In this document: positions 10,183 through 20,436 of the stretch, piece after piece | Layout of the letters: each line of letters opens with the position of its first letter | Position numbering within the stretch: position 1 is the stretch's first letter | DNA from: an uncultured Lachnospiraceae bacterium | Lineage (GTDB): Bacteria; Bacillota; Clostridia; Lachnospirales; Lachnospiraceae | Direction of reading: 5' to 3' | Length of the DNA: 64,000 nucleotides | Assembly: GCA_947644545.1 (NCBI GenBank) | Contig: CANRZW010000010.1 | Span: 1 to 64,000, forward strand | Program-made: the position numbers and the translations under genes | Notes under the pieces: generated by a model | The model's input: only the letters and a program-made list of their open reading frames with translations | The model's database searches: none | Told to the model about the DNA's origin: nothing

Positions 10183-12162
10183 TTACAGCCCTTTCAGACA
10201 CTTCACACGCTTCACCGTCTGGCCGGCCGAATCCCGGTAATACACCGTATATTCTTTGTTCCGATCTTTGCTGTTAAGCTGCTCGTCCACGCAAAGCTCC
10301 TCCATGTAAAGCTGCTTCGCCAGCTCCTCGATCTGCTGCGGATCGGTAATAGTCTGCTGCCTTTCCAGATAGCGTACATGATAGAGAAGCCCTTCTTTTA
10401 TCAAATATCTGTCCTCCACGATCCTCACGATCTCATAGTCTTCCATTCTCTTCCGCGCCGCAATGCCATAGTGCGATAATACCCGCAAAGTTTTGGAAAA
10501 ATCAGGGTAGATATAACCGGATACATCCCCCTGGTTCTTAGTCGAAACGAAGTCCAGCCGCCCCAAGGGTGTCCGCAGCCGGATCTGTGCAAAAGTCAAT
10601 TCTTCCAGATCTTCCTGGTACGCCGCAAGCAGCTCCTGCCGCTCCTGTTCATTCAGGTCCAGCGTATACTGCTCTGCCCCATTGGTCCACTGCACCTCAT
10701 AGTACTTGGTGCTGTCCATCCGCAGCGCGGAATACGTCCCCTGCTTAAACTCTTTCCTCGCAAAAATCTCGTCGAAAGCTGCCAGCGCATGGCCGGGCAG
10801 CCAGTACCTGCAATATTTGCTGCCGCCCTCCAATTCATACTTGACCAGCAGCTCATAGGAATCCCCTTCTCTGTCCCTTTCTTCACACACAAGCTGCATC
10901 CATTCATAAACATCGGACAGCGCCTCGCCCTCTATCTTCATCTGCGCCAGCAAAACCTCGCTGTCACCGCCGCTGGCAAGCGCCGGAATCGCCACCGCCA
11001 TCGACCGGATCTCCTCCCGGAGTGGCATTTCCCCACTCCTGCCGCCTGATACGGCAATCAGAACGAGAACCATAAACAGGACGCCGATCTCTGCCAGCAG
11101 ATGCCATTTGGACGAAATGAATTTCTTCGCGTCAAAAGCCAGGATCATATTCAGCAGTCCATGCAGAACCGGCACGCCCAACATCACGGTGATTCCTGCA
11201 AGCGGCCTGGAAAATCCTCCAAATGTAAATCTCTGCAGACCGCTTACCAGCCAAAGTCCCGCCAGCACCAGACAACTATATCGCACAAACCATTCTGCCA
11301 GCCGGAAGGTGAACATACTGCTCGTTCGTTCCGCCGGACGGATACAGAAGATCACAAGATTAAAGAGCGACAGCCAAATTGCACCGCCTGCCAGCGCAAT
11401 GATATACGGCTGATGTTCCTCCATAAGCCATAAGGCGCCATCCGCATATTCCTGCACGCCCGATGCCCTCGACAGCAGGGAAAGCGGCGACAGATATGCC
11501 TTCAGGCACTCCAGAAGTTCAGCCCGGTAAAAGGAAGGTGACATTACCCCAAACAGCTTCTCAACCAGGCGAAGTCCCACTCCCGGTCCCGCCAGAAACA
11601 ATACAAACAGCCCGATCCGGTATCCGGCATTCTGCGCCAAAAGGCAGGCCAGCATGGACAGGCCCATCACAAACACGAATCCCAACACCGGCACAAGACA
11701 TCCCATCCACACGGAAGCTAGGCTCTCCTCATAGCGGCTGTATCCCATGGCGAGCGAGATCCGGAAGAAGAGCAGCCTGCACAGCGTAAACGGCAGAGCA
11801 AAAATAAACAGGTTATTGAGCCATCCCGCCGCAAACAACTGCTGCCTGGTAAAAGGCAGGCCAAAATATAAGTCTGCTGCCGGTTCAAAGCGCAGGAATC
11901 GAAATGTGCCTGCCCCCATCAGGATTCCAGCCAATACCATGACCGCAAAAAAGGAAGTATTGCCCGGTCCCACATAGAGACTGCGTACTTCCCCTGTCGG
12001 AATCGTCGTCTTCATGGAAAACACGAGGCATAACATCCCCATGCCGTACCAGAGCGCCGCGATTATTCCTCTTTTACTCTTCAAGTCTTCCCACAAAAGA
12101 CCGGTAAATCTCTTCATTTTGTCCATTCCTTTTCTGCACCGCTTCACAGCAGTTGACTCCAT
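10183..12162 (-). CDS. ABC transporter permease with C-terminal soluble domain
   Basis: Multiple TM segments, overlapped by the upstream ABC ATPase gene. Confidence 0.7.
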   Translation of the reverse strand: MESTAVKRCRKGMDKMKRFTGLLWEDLKSKRGIIAALWYGMGMLCLVFSMKTTIPTGEVRSLYVGPGNTSFFAVMVLAGILMGAGTFRFLRFEPAADLYFGLPFTRQQLFAAGWLNNLFIFALPFTLCRLLFFRISLAMGYSRYEESLASVWMGCLVPVLGFVFVMGLSMLACLLAQNAGYRIGLFVLFLAGPGVGLRLVEKLFGVMSPSFYRAELLECLKAYLSPLSLLSRASGVQEYADGALWLMEEHQPYIIALAGGAIWLSLFNLVIFCIRPAERTSSMFTFRLAEWFVRYSCLVLAGLWLVSGLQRFTFGGFSRPLAGITVMLGVPVLHGLLNMILAFDAKKFISSKWHLLAEIGVLFMVLVLIAVSGGRSGEMPLREEIRSMAVAIPALASGGDSEVLLAQMKIEGEALSDVYEWMQLVCEERDREGDSYELLVKYELEGGSKYCRYWLPGHALAAFDEIFARKEFKQGTYSALRMDSTKYYEVQWTNGAEQYTLDLNEQERQELLAAYQEDLEELTFAQIRLRTPLGRLDFVSTKNQGDVSGYIYPDFSKTLRVLSHYGIAARKRMEDYEIVRIVEDRYLIKEGLLYHVRYLERQQTITDPQQIEELAKQLYMEELCVDEQLNSKDRNKEYTVYYRDSAGQTVKRVKCLKGL

Positions 12163-12788
12163 TCCTCCTGCGTAAGGATCCTGCCGCGATGCAGATATCC
12201 CTTCCTCCCACAGATCCTGTCAAGCTCCTCCAGATAATGTGATACGATCAGGATCGTCAATTTTCTTCCTTCCGCTGCGCTAAGCAAAAGATCGTTCACC
12301 ACCCTGCGGATCTGTGGATCCAGTCCGTCAAACACCTCATCACACAGCAGATATTTGGTGTTGCTACAGATTGCCGCCGCGATAAATGCCTGCTTCTTCA
12401 TGCCCTTTGAGAAGGAGTCCAACAGCGCATTCTCATCCAGCCCGAACGTCTCCAGAAGACCGCGGTAATCTTCCATCGAAAACCCTTCATAGAAATTCCT
12501 GTAGAAATTCCCGATGGTCAGAGGCGTGGCATTCCTGTCATAATACTGCCTGTCCGGCATATAGAAAACTTCCCGTTTCGCCGCCACCGCCGAAGCTTTT
12601 CTCCCGTCGATCCTGATCTCTCCCGCATCCGCCCGGTAGACACCGGCGATCAGGCGAAGAAGCGTACTCTTACCGGCGCCGTTCTCACCCACCAGTCCGT
12701 ATACTGTACCGCCCGGAATCTCCAAAGACACCTGGTCCAGACATACAAAGTTCCCGAACCGCTTGCTGATATTACAGATCTCAATCAT
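12144..12788 (-). CDS. ABC transporter ATP-binding protein
   Basis: Walker A GENGAGKST; LLCDEVFDGLD Walker B; SFSKGMKKQ signature. Confidence 0.93.
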   Translation of the reverse strand: MIEICNISKRFGNFVCLDQVSLEIPGGTVYGLVGENGAGKSTLLRLIAGVYRADAGEIRIDGRKASAVAAKREVFYMPDRQYYDRNATPLTIGNFYRNFYEGFSMEDYRGLLETFGLDENALLDSFSKGMKKQAFIAAAICSNTKYLLCDEVFDGLDPQIRRVVNDLLLSAAEGRKLTILIVSHYLEELDRICGRKGYLHRGRILTQEEWSQLL

Positions 12789-12859
12789 ATTCCGTCCTCA
12801 CCGCCGCATCTGCAGCCTTTAACCCCTGCCGGCTTCCACACAAACACGGCATACCGTAT

Positions 12860-14473
12860 TTATAATGCCTCAAGCACGCCCTTAATTCCCTTTTCCTCAT
12901 AGATCTGCTTGTAGAGCGCGACCTCGTCCCGGATCAATTCATCGATCACCTGCATGCCCAGAAGCTCCACCGGCGCCTTGTCATCAGTCATGATGTAATC
13001 TCCCGCCTCATAGGCTGTCAGCTGCCCGTCCACGGTTTCCATCATCCCGGCCAGATCTTTTGCCGCGATCTCCTTCCGATGGGCTGTCAGATTGTCGAGC
13101 ATCCGCGGATTGTCAGAAGCAAAAAGCTCTCTGTTGGTGGACCCCTTTACATCCACTGTATATACCTCGCCGAACACACTGCTGATCGTGTCCGCCAGAT
13201 GCTCATTGATGCTGCCCTCGCCGCTGCCGCGCATGTTCATATTGACCACCATCACGCCATTCTCTGACAGGCGCTCCTTCACCAGTGTGAAGAATTCCAC
13301 CGAAGACATCTGAAACGGAATGGTAATATCCTGATAAGCGTCCACCATGATCACATCATATGTATCATCAATAGCGTTCAGATACGCTCTGCCGTCATAA
13401 GTCGTCACCGGCACATCTTCCGGCAGTTCAAAATGCTCCCTGGCCAGTGCGGTAATCTTTGCATCAATCTCTACCCCTTCGATCTCCATATCCCCGAAAT
13501 AATTTCGGCACTGCGTCGCATAAGTCCCGGTTCCCATACCCAGGATAAGCGTCCTGCAATCACCCGGATCTTCCTGCTCCGTCATCAGCGGCGCCGCCAT
13601 GGCATAGTCATAGTACATTCCGGTCAGTCCTTCCTCCTTCACCAGCAAAGACTGCACACCGAACAAAACATTTGTCGATAATATGACAACTCTGTCATTC
13701 TCTTTCACCTGCAGATAATTATAGATGGACTCTCCCTCGTAAGTCAGGCCGCTCTCCCAAAATGCAAAGCTGCCCGACTTCCCCAGAAAACAACACCCCA
13801 CAAACAGAACTGCCGCCACGGCTCCCTTCACTGCCCCTTTTCTGCCGCTCACAAAATAAATCAGGGAAAGCGCCAGCAGAATTCCCGCAAAGATCAGGAA
13901 CGTGATCGACGTCCCCACCGCCGGGATAGAAATAAACGTAGGCACAAAGGTTCCGATAATACTGCCGATTGTATTCGCGGCATTCAGCATCCCCACCGTC
14001 TTGCCGCTGTCCGCCAGACTGTCCACAGAATACTTTGCCAGAGAGGGCGTCACGGTCCCCAGCAAAAACAGCGGAAACACAAAGACGACCATACAGGCCG
14101 CAAATGCCGCCCAGATCAGGAAATTCGTATTGACCGTAAAGATCAGCACCGCCGAAATTCCCAGAATAATATACTTCCCCACGACCGGAATGGCCGCGAT
14201 CCAGATCGCCGCAATCAGAATCCGGCCATACAGCCTGTCCGGATCAGGATTCTTGTCCGCACTGCGCCCGCCGTAAATGTTCCCCAGCGCCATGGCAATC
14301 ATGATCGTTCCGATAATGATCGTCCACACGATCTGTGAAGAACTGAAATAAGGCGCCAGAAGCCTGCTGGCGCCCAGCTCTACCGCCATCACCGACATCC
14401 CCGCAAAGAATTCCGTCAGATACAGAAATAATTTATTGTTTAATACAGGCGTTATGTTCTTCTTTATATCCAT
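12860..14473 (-). CDS. Fused membrane (MFS-like)/spermidine synthase-like methyltransferase
   Basis: N-terminal TM segments; LILGMGTGTYATQCRNYFGDMEIEGVEID and MVDAYQD motifs. Confidence 0.85.
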   Translation of the reverse strand: MDIKKNITPVLNNKLFLYLTEFFAGMSVMAVELGASRLLAPYFSSSQIVWTIIIGTIMIAMALGNIYGGRSADKNPDPDRLYGRILIAAIWIAAIPVVGKYIILGISAVLIFTVNTNFLIWAAFAACMVVFVFPLFLLGTVTPSLAKYSVDSLADSGKTVGMLNAANTIGSIIGTFVPTFISIPAVGTSITFLIFAGILLALSLIYFVSGRKGAVKGAVAAVLFVGCCFLGKSGSFAFWESGLTYEGESIYNYLQVKENDRVVILSTNVLFGVQSLLVKEEGLTGMYYDYAMAAPLMTEQEDPGDCRTLILGMGTGTYATQCRNYFGDMEIEGVEIDAKITALAREHFELPEDVPVTTYDGRAYLNAIDDTYDVIMVDAYQDITIPFQMSSVEFFTLVKERLSENGVMVVNMNMRGSGEGSINEHLADTISSVFGEVYTVDVKGSTNRELFASDNPRMLDNLTAHRKEIAAKDLAGMMETVDGQLTAYEAGDYIMTDDKAPVELLGMQVIDELIRDEVALYKQIYEEKGIKGVLEAL

Positions 14474-14653
14474 TCCTTACTTCCATTCCTTCCTTACTCC
14501 TGTGTATTCTCCCCGGCCGATCCCGGGCACCCCGAAAACGGGGCCGCACCTCTACAAGCCCCGTCTTCCAGTATATACAATTTCTAATCCCTTTTCCACG
14601 AAAATATTTATAAATTTCACCGATAACCGGCGCCCGGGCCAATAGCAAAGCGC

Positions 14654-16210
14654 CTACACGCTCCCTTTCACCACCAGAATCTTATCCCCTGCATTGATCT
14701 CCTCCGTCACCAGCTCATTGACCTCCTTCAGCTGAGAAATCGTCACATAATACCGCTTACCGATATCCCACAGCGTATCATTCGGCCCGGCAATATAGAT
14801 CACCATTCCCGGCAGTTCACTGAGCTTATTCAGATCCAGCTCCTCCACCTTGATATCCGTGATCAGATTGCTTTTCTGCACTGCAAACACGATCACCTTA
14901 AACAACAAAGCCGCCTTTACGTCCAGTTCGTCACTGTCAAGCATCGTCACTGTCAGCTGCTCGATGCTGCAGCGCAGCTTAAAGATACTGGTTGGCGTGA
15001 TATTCTCGGCCTCGATCACGTACTGGAAGGGCAATACATTGCGTGAAGAGTAAATCGATTTGGACCCGTTACCGCACAGATACAGCGTAACTATCGTCAA
15101 GGTTCCCGTGATCGCGATTCCATTCTCCACGATCGCCTGTTCCTCAATCTGGATCTCCCCCTCCGAATGGATCAGCTGATACATGGACATCTCCGGATTC
15201 TGGATCTTGGCGTGCTCCGCAATCTTACACTTGCCGCTGCCGCAAAGCAGCAGACTTTTCAGCTGTACCTCCGTCGTCAGCGCCTCGATTTCCTTCTCCA
15301 CGCCGTAGATATCAGAAAGTACCTCCATGTTTTCTTCCTCGTACAGATGGATATCCAGATCCAGCACCGGTTCCACGCAGAAGACCCTCTCCTCCCCGTC
15401 GAAATCCTGCCGCACCTCCACATTGCACTGCCCAAGGCTGTAACGGATGTCCGGTATCATGTTTTCCCGGCAGCCATGACACTCGATGATCCCGCTGAAA
15501 GGCACCGTATTCTCATACCACAGCGTTCTGTCATTATCCCCTTCCCCTTCGTACAGGAAAAAGGCTCTCATCTCGCCCTGGATCGATATCTTCTCATCCA
15601 GCGCCTTAAATTCCACATGGTCAAAAGTGATATGATGCCAGATTGTCTGGAACACATTTGGCAGATTGCCCGACAGCTCCATCTCCTCTTTTAACCGGAA
15701 AATATCCTTCTTCTGCAACACAAGCTCCGCCATGGGATAAGTACGCTTGCGGTATTCCACCGGCTCCTCATGGTAGATATCCACTGCCGTTTCCTGTTCA
15801 ATATGCTCTTCCAGTTCCAGACCAAAGGAGACTACTGCCTGCACGCTGATCTTTCTGGAATTGATCAGACCCACTGTCAGATCCTCGATCGTCCAGTCCG
15901 TCAGAATAATGTCGCCGCCGGAAACGCCTTCCATATTGACCCGTTCTTCAAACGGAAGCACCGACTCCATGCTGGCACAGGTACCCTCCATATCCGTCAG
16001 ATACAGGATCGACACCACCAGCTTACCCCTTAAATTCACCACATTTTCCCCGCCACGGATCTCCTCCATGATGATCTCGCCCTTGCTGTTAAGCAGGTGA
16101 CTGGCGTCAGGCTTGTTATCTGAAATATTCACATCTTCTTCCAATACCATCTGGGTGCCGGCTCTGCTGCTGATCCGATCCATATGTATCTTCTTTTTTA
16201 CTAATTCCAC
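14654..16210 (-). CDS. SPOCS (DUF3794) domain plus C-terminal LysM protein
   Basis: MELVKKKIHMDRISS N-terminus with GTG start; C-terminal LysM (YIAGPNDTLWDIGKRYYVTISQLKEVN). Confidence 0.85.
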   Translation of the reverse strand: MELVKKKIHMDRISSRAGTQMVLEEDVNISDNKPDASHLLNSKGEIIMEEIRGGENVVNLRGKLVVSILYLTDMEGTCASMESVLPFEERVNMEGVSGGDIILTDWTIEDLTVGLINSRKISVQAVVSFGLELEEHIEQETAVDIYHEEPVEYRKRTYPMAELVLQKKDIFRLKEEMELSGNLPNVFQTIWHHITFDHVEFKALDEKISIQGEMRAFFLYEGEGDNDRTLWYENTVPFSGIIECHGCRENMIPDIRYSLGQCNVEVRQDFDGEERVFCVEPVLDLDIHLYEEENMEVLSDIYGVEKEIEALTTEVQLKSLLLCGSGKCKIAEHAKIQNPEMSMYQLIHSEGEIQIEEQAIVENGIAITGTLTIVTLYLCGNGSKSIYSSRNVLPFQYVIEAENITPTSIFKLRCSIEQLTVTMLDSDELDVKAALLFKVIVFAVQKSNLITDIKVEELDLNKLSELPGMVIYIAGPNDTLWDIGKRYYVTISQLKEVNELVTEEINAGDKILVVKGSV

Positions 16211-16218
16211 AAAAATAA

Positions 16219-16262
16219 ACCTCCATGCGTATACTTAATTAAAGTATATGCCGCATGGAGGT
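16219..16262 (-). terminator. Strong hairpin, terminator-like, containing the SD of the SPOCS gene
   Basis: Minus-strand ACCTCCATGCG...CGCATGGAGGT 11-bp stem, plus inner TATACTT/AAGTATA stem, then TTTATTTTTGTG. Confidence 0.7.
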
Positions 16263-16278
16263 CATACATACCACTTTC

Positions 16279-18240
16279 TTACCAGATCCGCACCCTGTTA
16301 TGCCCTGGTTTCAGGCAATTGAGCGGGCCTGCAATCACATGTTCCTGTTCTCTTTTCTGTCCGAGATAGTCCACGTCAAAGAGGATCGGTGTTCCGTCCG
16401 GATTCTCAAATAACCCTTCCACAGCCCTGGTGCAGCCAAGATCCTTCGTCTGCATGATCACAGCCTCCTGCTCCAGGATTTCCGCATCCACATCCAGCTC
16501 CAGATAAACCGCCCGGCCATCCTTCGTCACTTCCTGCGTGATCCTGGCCTTCAACATGCCGCTGCCGCGATAACTGTTGTGCTCACCGGCATAGCCCTGC
16601 GCTCCCTGAAGGTAGACATTACGGTCGATATACACCGGCTGTTTCACCTTGACATACAGATCTTCATCCCCCGGGAACGCCTCGTTAATAAGCCGTATAT
16701 ACTCCTCGTACTCTCCCGGATGGCCGTCAAATGCCGCCGTACCGCAGGATACCCCCTTCACCTCTCCAAGCGTGGGAGCTCCTCCCACGAAGATATTCTG
16801 ATAGAACCGGTCGTCTCCGCCATAGATAAAGGAAGATGCCATAATCTGTGTCATGTGCGGGAAATGATACGGTGTGGAACGGTCCAACACGGTCCAGTGC
16901 TTCATGTTCCCCAGCACCAGATTATGCAGATAAGCGCCTCCCTGCGAAGCATTCTCGAAGCTGTACGGGGACCCTAATATATTATGATCCACCAGATAAG
17001 GCCCGTGAGATACTTCCACCATCAAGTCACGGATATTGCCGCAGAGCAAATTACTGCTCACCCTTGTGCCTTGTGTCTCCCAGTCCAGCCATATGCCCAG
17101 CGTACAGTCATGAATATAATTATGATGTATCTGCGTATCGATCGGCGCGTGGAACTTGATTCCCGCGATCTCATACCCGTAGAACTCATGCTTCGTGGCA
17201 ATCTGATAGATCTCGTTGCCATAAATATCACTGAATACACAACCCAGATGCCCCACAATACCGTTCTGGCCGCAATCATGGATCACGTTGTTGCGCACGA
17301 CATGAGAGCCAATGTTATCTTTGTGCCAGCCCTGCAGAAGCGCCCTGCCTACCGCTTCAAACTGATAGGTATAACCCGGTTTCCTTCTGGTTCTGGTGAA
17401 AAGGTTATCGCCCGTCTTCTCATCTTTACCAAGGGTAACGGCACTGCACTTGGCGTCATGGATATGATTATCCTCTATGATCCATCCTTTGGACCAGTGA
17501 GGCCCGATCAGCCCCGGCTGATCTCCGGTAGGCGGTGCGAAAGGACACGCCGCCTGTGCCAATTCAAATCCTGAGACAGTAATGTAATCCTTACCGCTCT
17601 GCGTCGGATAAAACACACATTTACGTACATTGATCTCTACCAGTTCCTGATTCGGATCCGCACCCTGGAAATTTGCCCAGATCGTCGTCATTTCCTCGTC
17701 CACCTGTGCATACCACCGATATACCGTACCGTCCACATCCGCGATGGGCTCCTTGAAATCCTGCCAGGGAACATTATAACCTGTCTCCCGGCGCTCGGCC
17801 TTCTCCACCTCTTCCAGGCTGACCGCTTCATAGAAGGAACGGCCGTTCAGATATACATCCCCCAGATGCAGCGTGGGGTAGGCCGGCCCGATCATCCAGT
17901 CCCCGTAAAGATAGGTATTATAAGGGTTGAAATTCCCGAACATGGAATTCGGAACCACGGCTTTCCACACCGTACCCTTCACATTTTCCCAGCCGGTGAT
18001 CTGCTCGGAACCTTTGATCACAGGCTTCTCACCCTCCGCGGCACGATAAGTGATCCTCTCCTGGTCACTGATACCGCCCATCCTGGGATCCACCCATTCC
18101 CGATACACTCCTTCATGAACGATCACCGTATCCCCGGGCATGGCTACATCCGCCGCCCGCTGGATCGTCGCGAAAGGCGCTTCGGCCGAACCCGCGGCAT
18201 GATCACTGCCACATACTGCTACATGATACTCTCTTACCAT
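16279..18240 (-). CDS. GH120-like beta-xylosidase (right-handed parallel beta-helix)
   Basis: MVREYHVAVCGSDHAAGSAEAPFATIQRAADVAMPGDT; WLDWETQGTRVS and VEVSHGPYLVDHN resemble the GH120 XylC catalytic region. Start trimmed from ORF 18336 because the extension is a repeat. Confidence 0.8.
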   Translation of the reverse strand: MVREYHVAVCGSDHAAGSAEAPFATIQRAADVAMPGDTVIVHEGVYREWVDPRMGGISDQERITYRAAEGEKPVIKGSEQITGWENVKGTVWKAVVPNSMFGNFNPYNTYLYGDWMIGPAYPTLHLGDVYLNGRSFYEAVSLEEVEKAERRETGYNVPWQDFKEPIADVDGTVYRWYAQVDEEMTTIWANFQGADPNQELVEINVRKCVFYPTQSGKDYITVSGFELAQAACPFAPPTGDQPGLIGPHWSKGWIIEDNHIHDAKCSAVTLGKDEKTGDNLFTRTRRKPGYTYQFEAVGRALLQGWHKDNIGSHVVRNNVIHDCGQNGIVGHLGCVFSDIYGNEIYQIATKHEFYGYEIAGIKFHAPIDTQIHHNYIHDCTLGIWLDWETQGTRVSSNLLCGNIRDLMVEVSHGPYLVDHNILGSPYSFENASQGGAYLHNLVLGNMKHWTVLDRSTPYHFPHMTQIMASSFIYGGDDRFYQNIFVGGAPTLGEVKGVSCGTAAFDGHPGEYEEYIRLINEAFPGDEDLYVKVKQPVYIDRNVYLQGAQGYAGEHNSYRGSGMLKARITQEVTKDGRAVYLELDVDAEILEQEAVIMQTKDLGCTRAVEGLFENPDGTPILFDVDYLGQKREQEHVIAGPLNCLKPGHNRVRIW

Positions 18241-18245
18241 ATTTC

Positions 18246-18319
18246 CCTTCATTTCTGCGTTGCTTTTTGCGCATATCGAGTTTGTGGCAAGCAACGCGCA
18301 GACACAAATCTCGCGATTG
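18246..18319 (-). repeat. Dispersed leader repeat, copy A
   Basis: TTTGTGGCAAGCAACGCGCAGACACAAATCTCGCGATTG matches copy B without gaps. Confidence 0.55.
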
Positions 18320-18405
18320 AAAATTTTAATTTTCAATCTTATCCACCATTTCTGCTCAACTTGCGAATTTACGTACTAACTTCCGGCATTCCGCATTACG
18401 AAATC

Positions 18406-20418
18406 TCAGCTCCACACTGCCTTCTTTGCCACTTCAACGCCTTCAAAAGGCCCGCATACCGGACTGATGCCCCGATGATTCCCGAAATAATCCGTATCAA
18501 ATACGATTTCCGTACCGTCCGGATTCTCAAACCGCTCCTCCGGCTCAAATGCCATACCCAGCGTCTGCGTGGATATGGTCTGCCAGGTCTTCTCAGGCAG
18601 GAAGTCATACAGATTTGTCTGTAACCGCCAGCCGTCATCCTCATGCACTAAGGCCAGCTCAACCTTGTTCCGGGTATCCGTCACGAAGTCCTCTTCCCCG
18701 TCATAGGGCTGCGCTCCATTAAAATACACATTCCCGCCGGTATAGACCGGAAGATGGTCATAATACTTATCCCGCTCCTCCCGGATGTTATAATTCTGCG
18801 CCGTGAATCGCGTCAGATACTCCTCTTCCTTAGGATATCCGTCATAAGGCTTCGTACCGCAGATATCATTGAACAGCCCCAGCTCATATGCACCTATCTT
18901 CTTCGCATAATCCGTAAAGATAGACCGTACCGGCATCTGGACGAAGATATTGTTATAGAATCTGGCATCCCCGTGCAGGATCGTCATAAAGCCGTCCACT
19001 TCTGTCCTGTGAGGCACGTGATAGGGCGTATATCTCGGCGTTGGAAATACCTTGCCCCCGTTGTCCACTCCGTTCCCGACATAAGTAAAGGTACCTGCAA
19101 TCAGATTGTGCACAAAGGCAAGTCCCTGTGTGCTCAGCCGTCCCGCGGCCTCCGACAGCAGAAGATTATTGTCAATCAATGTAGGCCCATGGGATACTTC
19201 TACGAAGATATCCTCCGCCAGCGCTAACGGCATAGTAATCTCGGTGCCTTCCGGCGGCATATTGTCATGGAACAGATTCTGCGTGACCCGGGTGCCCTGC
19301 GCCTGCCAGTCAAGCCACAGCCCCCTGGTACAACGTTCAAAATGATTCCTGCGAATGATCACGTCAATAGCCGCATGAAGCTTGATCCCGCCGATCTCGG
19401 CGCCTGCCAGATCCTGTTTGTTGTTGATATGATGAATATAATTATCTTCAATAATCGAAAATACACATCCTAAATGACCAACGATACCGGTCTGTCCGCA
19501 ATCATGGATATTACAACGGCGGATAATATGGGAGCCGATCAGTTCCTTCGTCCATCCTTCCCGCTGTGCCTGACAGATCGCATCCCTCTCGTTCTGGGTA
19601 CCGTCCTTCACAAACCTGGTGGACCATTTATTCTCATTTGCAGGCTGTAAATATTTCCCCAGGGAAATACCGCTGCACTTGGAATGAGACACCTCACAGT
19701 CTTCTATGATCCATCCCTTAGACCAGCGCGGCCCGATCATGCCTTCCTGATAAGCTGTCGGCGGCGCCCACTGCGTAGCTGCCCTGGTCACCTTGAAGCC
19801 GGATAATGTAATATACCCGACACCCGTCCTGGACGGGTAGAAGCAGTTACGTCTGACGTTGATCTCCACGTCTTCCTGATTAGGGTCTGCCCCCTGGAAA
19901 TTCGCATAGATCACCGTAGTGTCTCCATCCTGTTTCGTATACCATTTATATAAGGTAGACTCCTGATCCCAGGAACCCTTATAGATCGCAGGCGACTCTA
20001 CCTCTTCCAGGCTGGGCACTTCATAGAAGGACTTATCTCTCAGATAGACCTCTCCCGTGTGCACCGGCTGGATCGCATTGTACCAATCTCCACGCACATA
20101 AGTCGTATAAGGATTGTAATCGCCAAAGAGACCGTTCGGGATACGTACCATCCATACATCGCCTTTCCAGCGCTCCCAGTTCTTCACCGGCTCGGCGCCC
20201 GTGATCACCGCACCGTTCCTGACTTCACTGCGGTAAACAATCCTCTTATCCGGCGTACCCGCATTCACAGGATCCACATATTCCCGATAGATTCCGGGCG
20301 CCACAATAACCTCGTCTCCTGCCACAGCCAATTTGGCGGCCTGTGCCAGTGAACGAAACGGCCTTTCTTTCGTTCCGTCTCCGTCCCTTTGTGCATCTGC
20401 TGCTACATAAATATGCAT
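18406..20418 (-). CDS. GH120-like beta-xylosidase, paralogue of the neighbour
   Basis: Same motifs (WLDWQAQGTRV, FVEVSHGPTLIDNN, SKGWIIEDCEVSHSKCSGISLGK). Confidence 0.8.
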   Translation of the reverse strand: MHIYVAADAQRDGDGTKERPFRSLAQAAKLAVAGDEVIVAPGIYREYVDPVNAGTPDKRIVYRSEVRNGAVITGAEPVKNWERWKGDVWMVRIPNGLFGDYNPYTTYVRGDWYNAIQPVHTGEVYLRDKSFYEVPSLEEVESPAIYKGSWDQESTLYKWYTKQDGDTTVIYANFQGADPNQEDVEINVRRNCFYPSRTGVGYITLSGFKVTRAATQWAPPTAYQEGMIGPRWSKGWIIEDCEVSHSKCSGISLGKYLQPANENKWSTRFVKDGTQNERDAICQAQREGWTKELIGSHIIRRCNIHDCGQTGIVGHLGCVFSIIEDNYIHHINNKQDLAGAEIGGIKLHAAIDVIIRRNHFERCTRGLWLDWQAQGTRVTQNLFHDNMPPEGTEITMPLALAEDIFVEVSHGPTLIDNNLLLSEAAGRLSTQGLAFVHNLIAGTFTYVGNGVDNGGKVFPTPRYTPYHVPHRTEVDGFMTILHGDARFYNNIFVQMPVRSIFTDYAKKIGAYELGLFNDICGTKPYDGYPKEEEYLTRFTAQNYNIREERDKYYDHLPVYTGGNVYFNGAQPYDGEEDFVTDTRNKVELALVHEDDGWRLQTNLYDFLPEKTWQTISTQTLGMAFEPEERFENPDGTEIVFDTDYFGNHRGISPVCGPFEGVEVAKKAVWS

Positions 20419-20436
20419 ACCATATCCTCTCTTTCC

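Noticed and set aside
14530-14544. CCCCGAAAACGGGG hairpin upstream of the spermidine synthase-like gene
   Set aside because: Short stem with no terminator tract on either strand; insufficient support.
18241-18336. N-terminal extension MKIKIFNREICVCALLATNSICAKSNAEMKGN of the GH120 ORF
   Set aside because: Translation of the dispersed repeat; its ATG lies in the palindrome GATTGAAAATTTTAATTTTCAATC, and the GH120 start MVREYHV at 18240 has its own SD.
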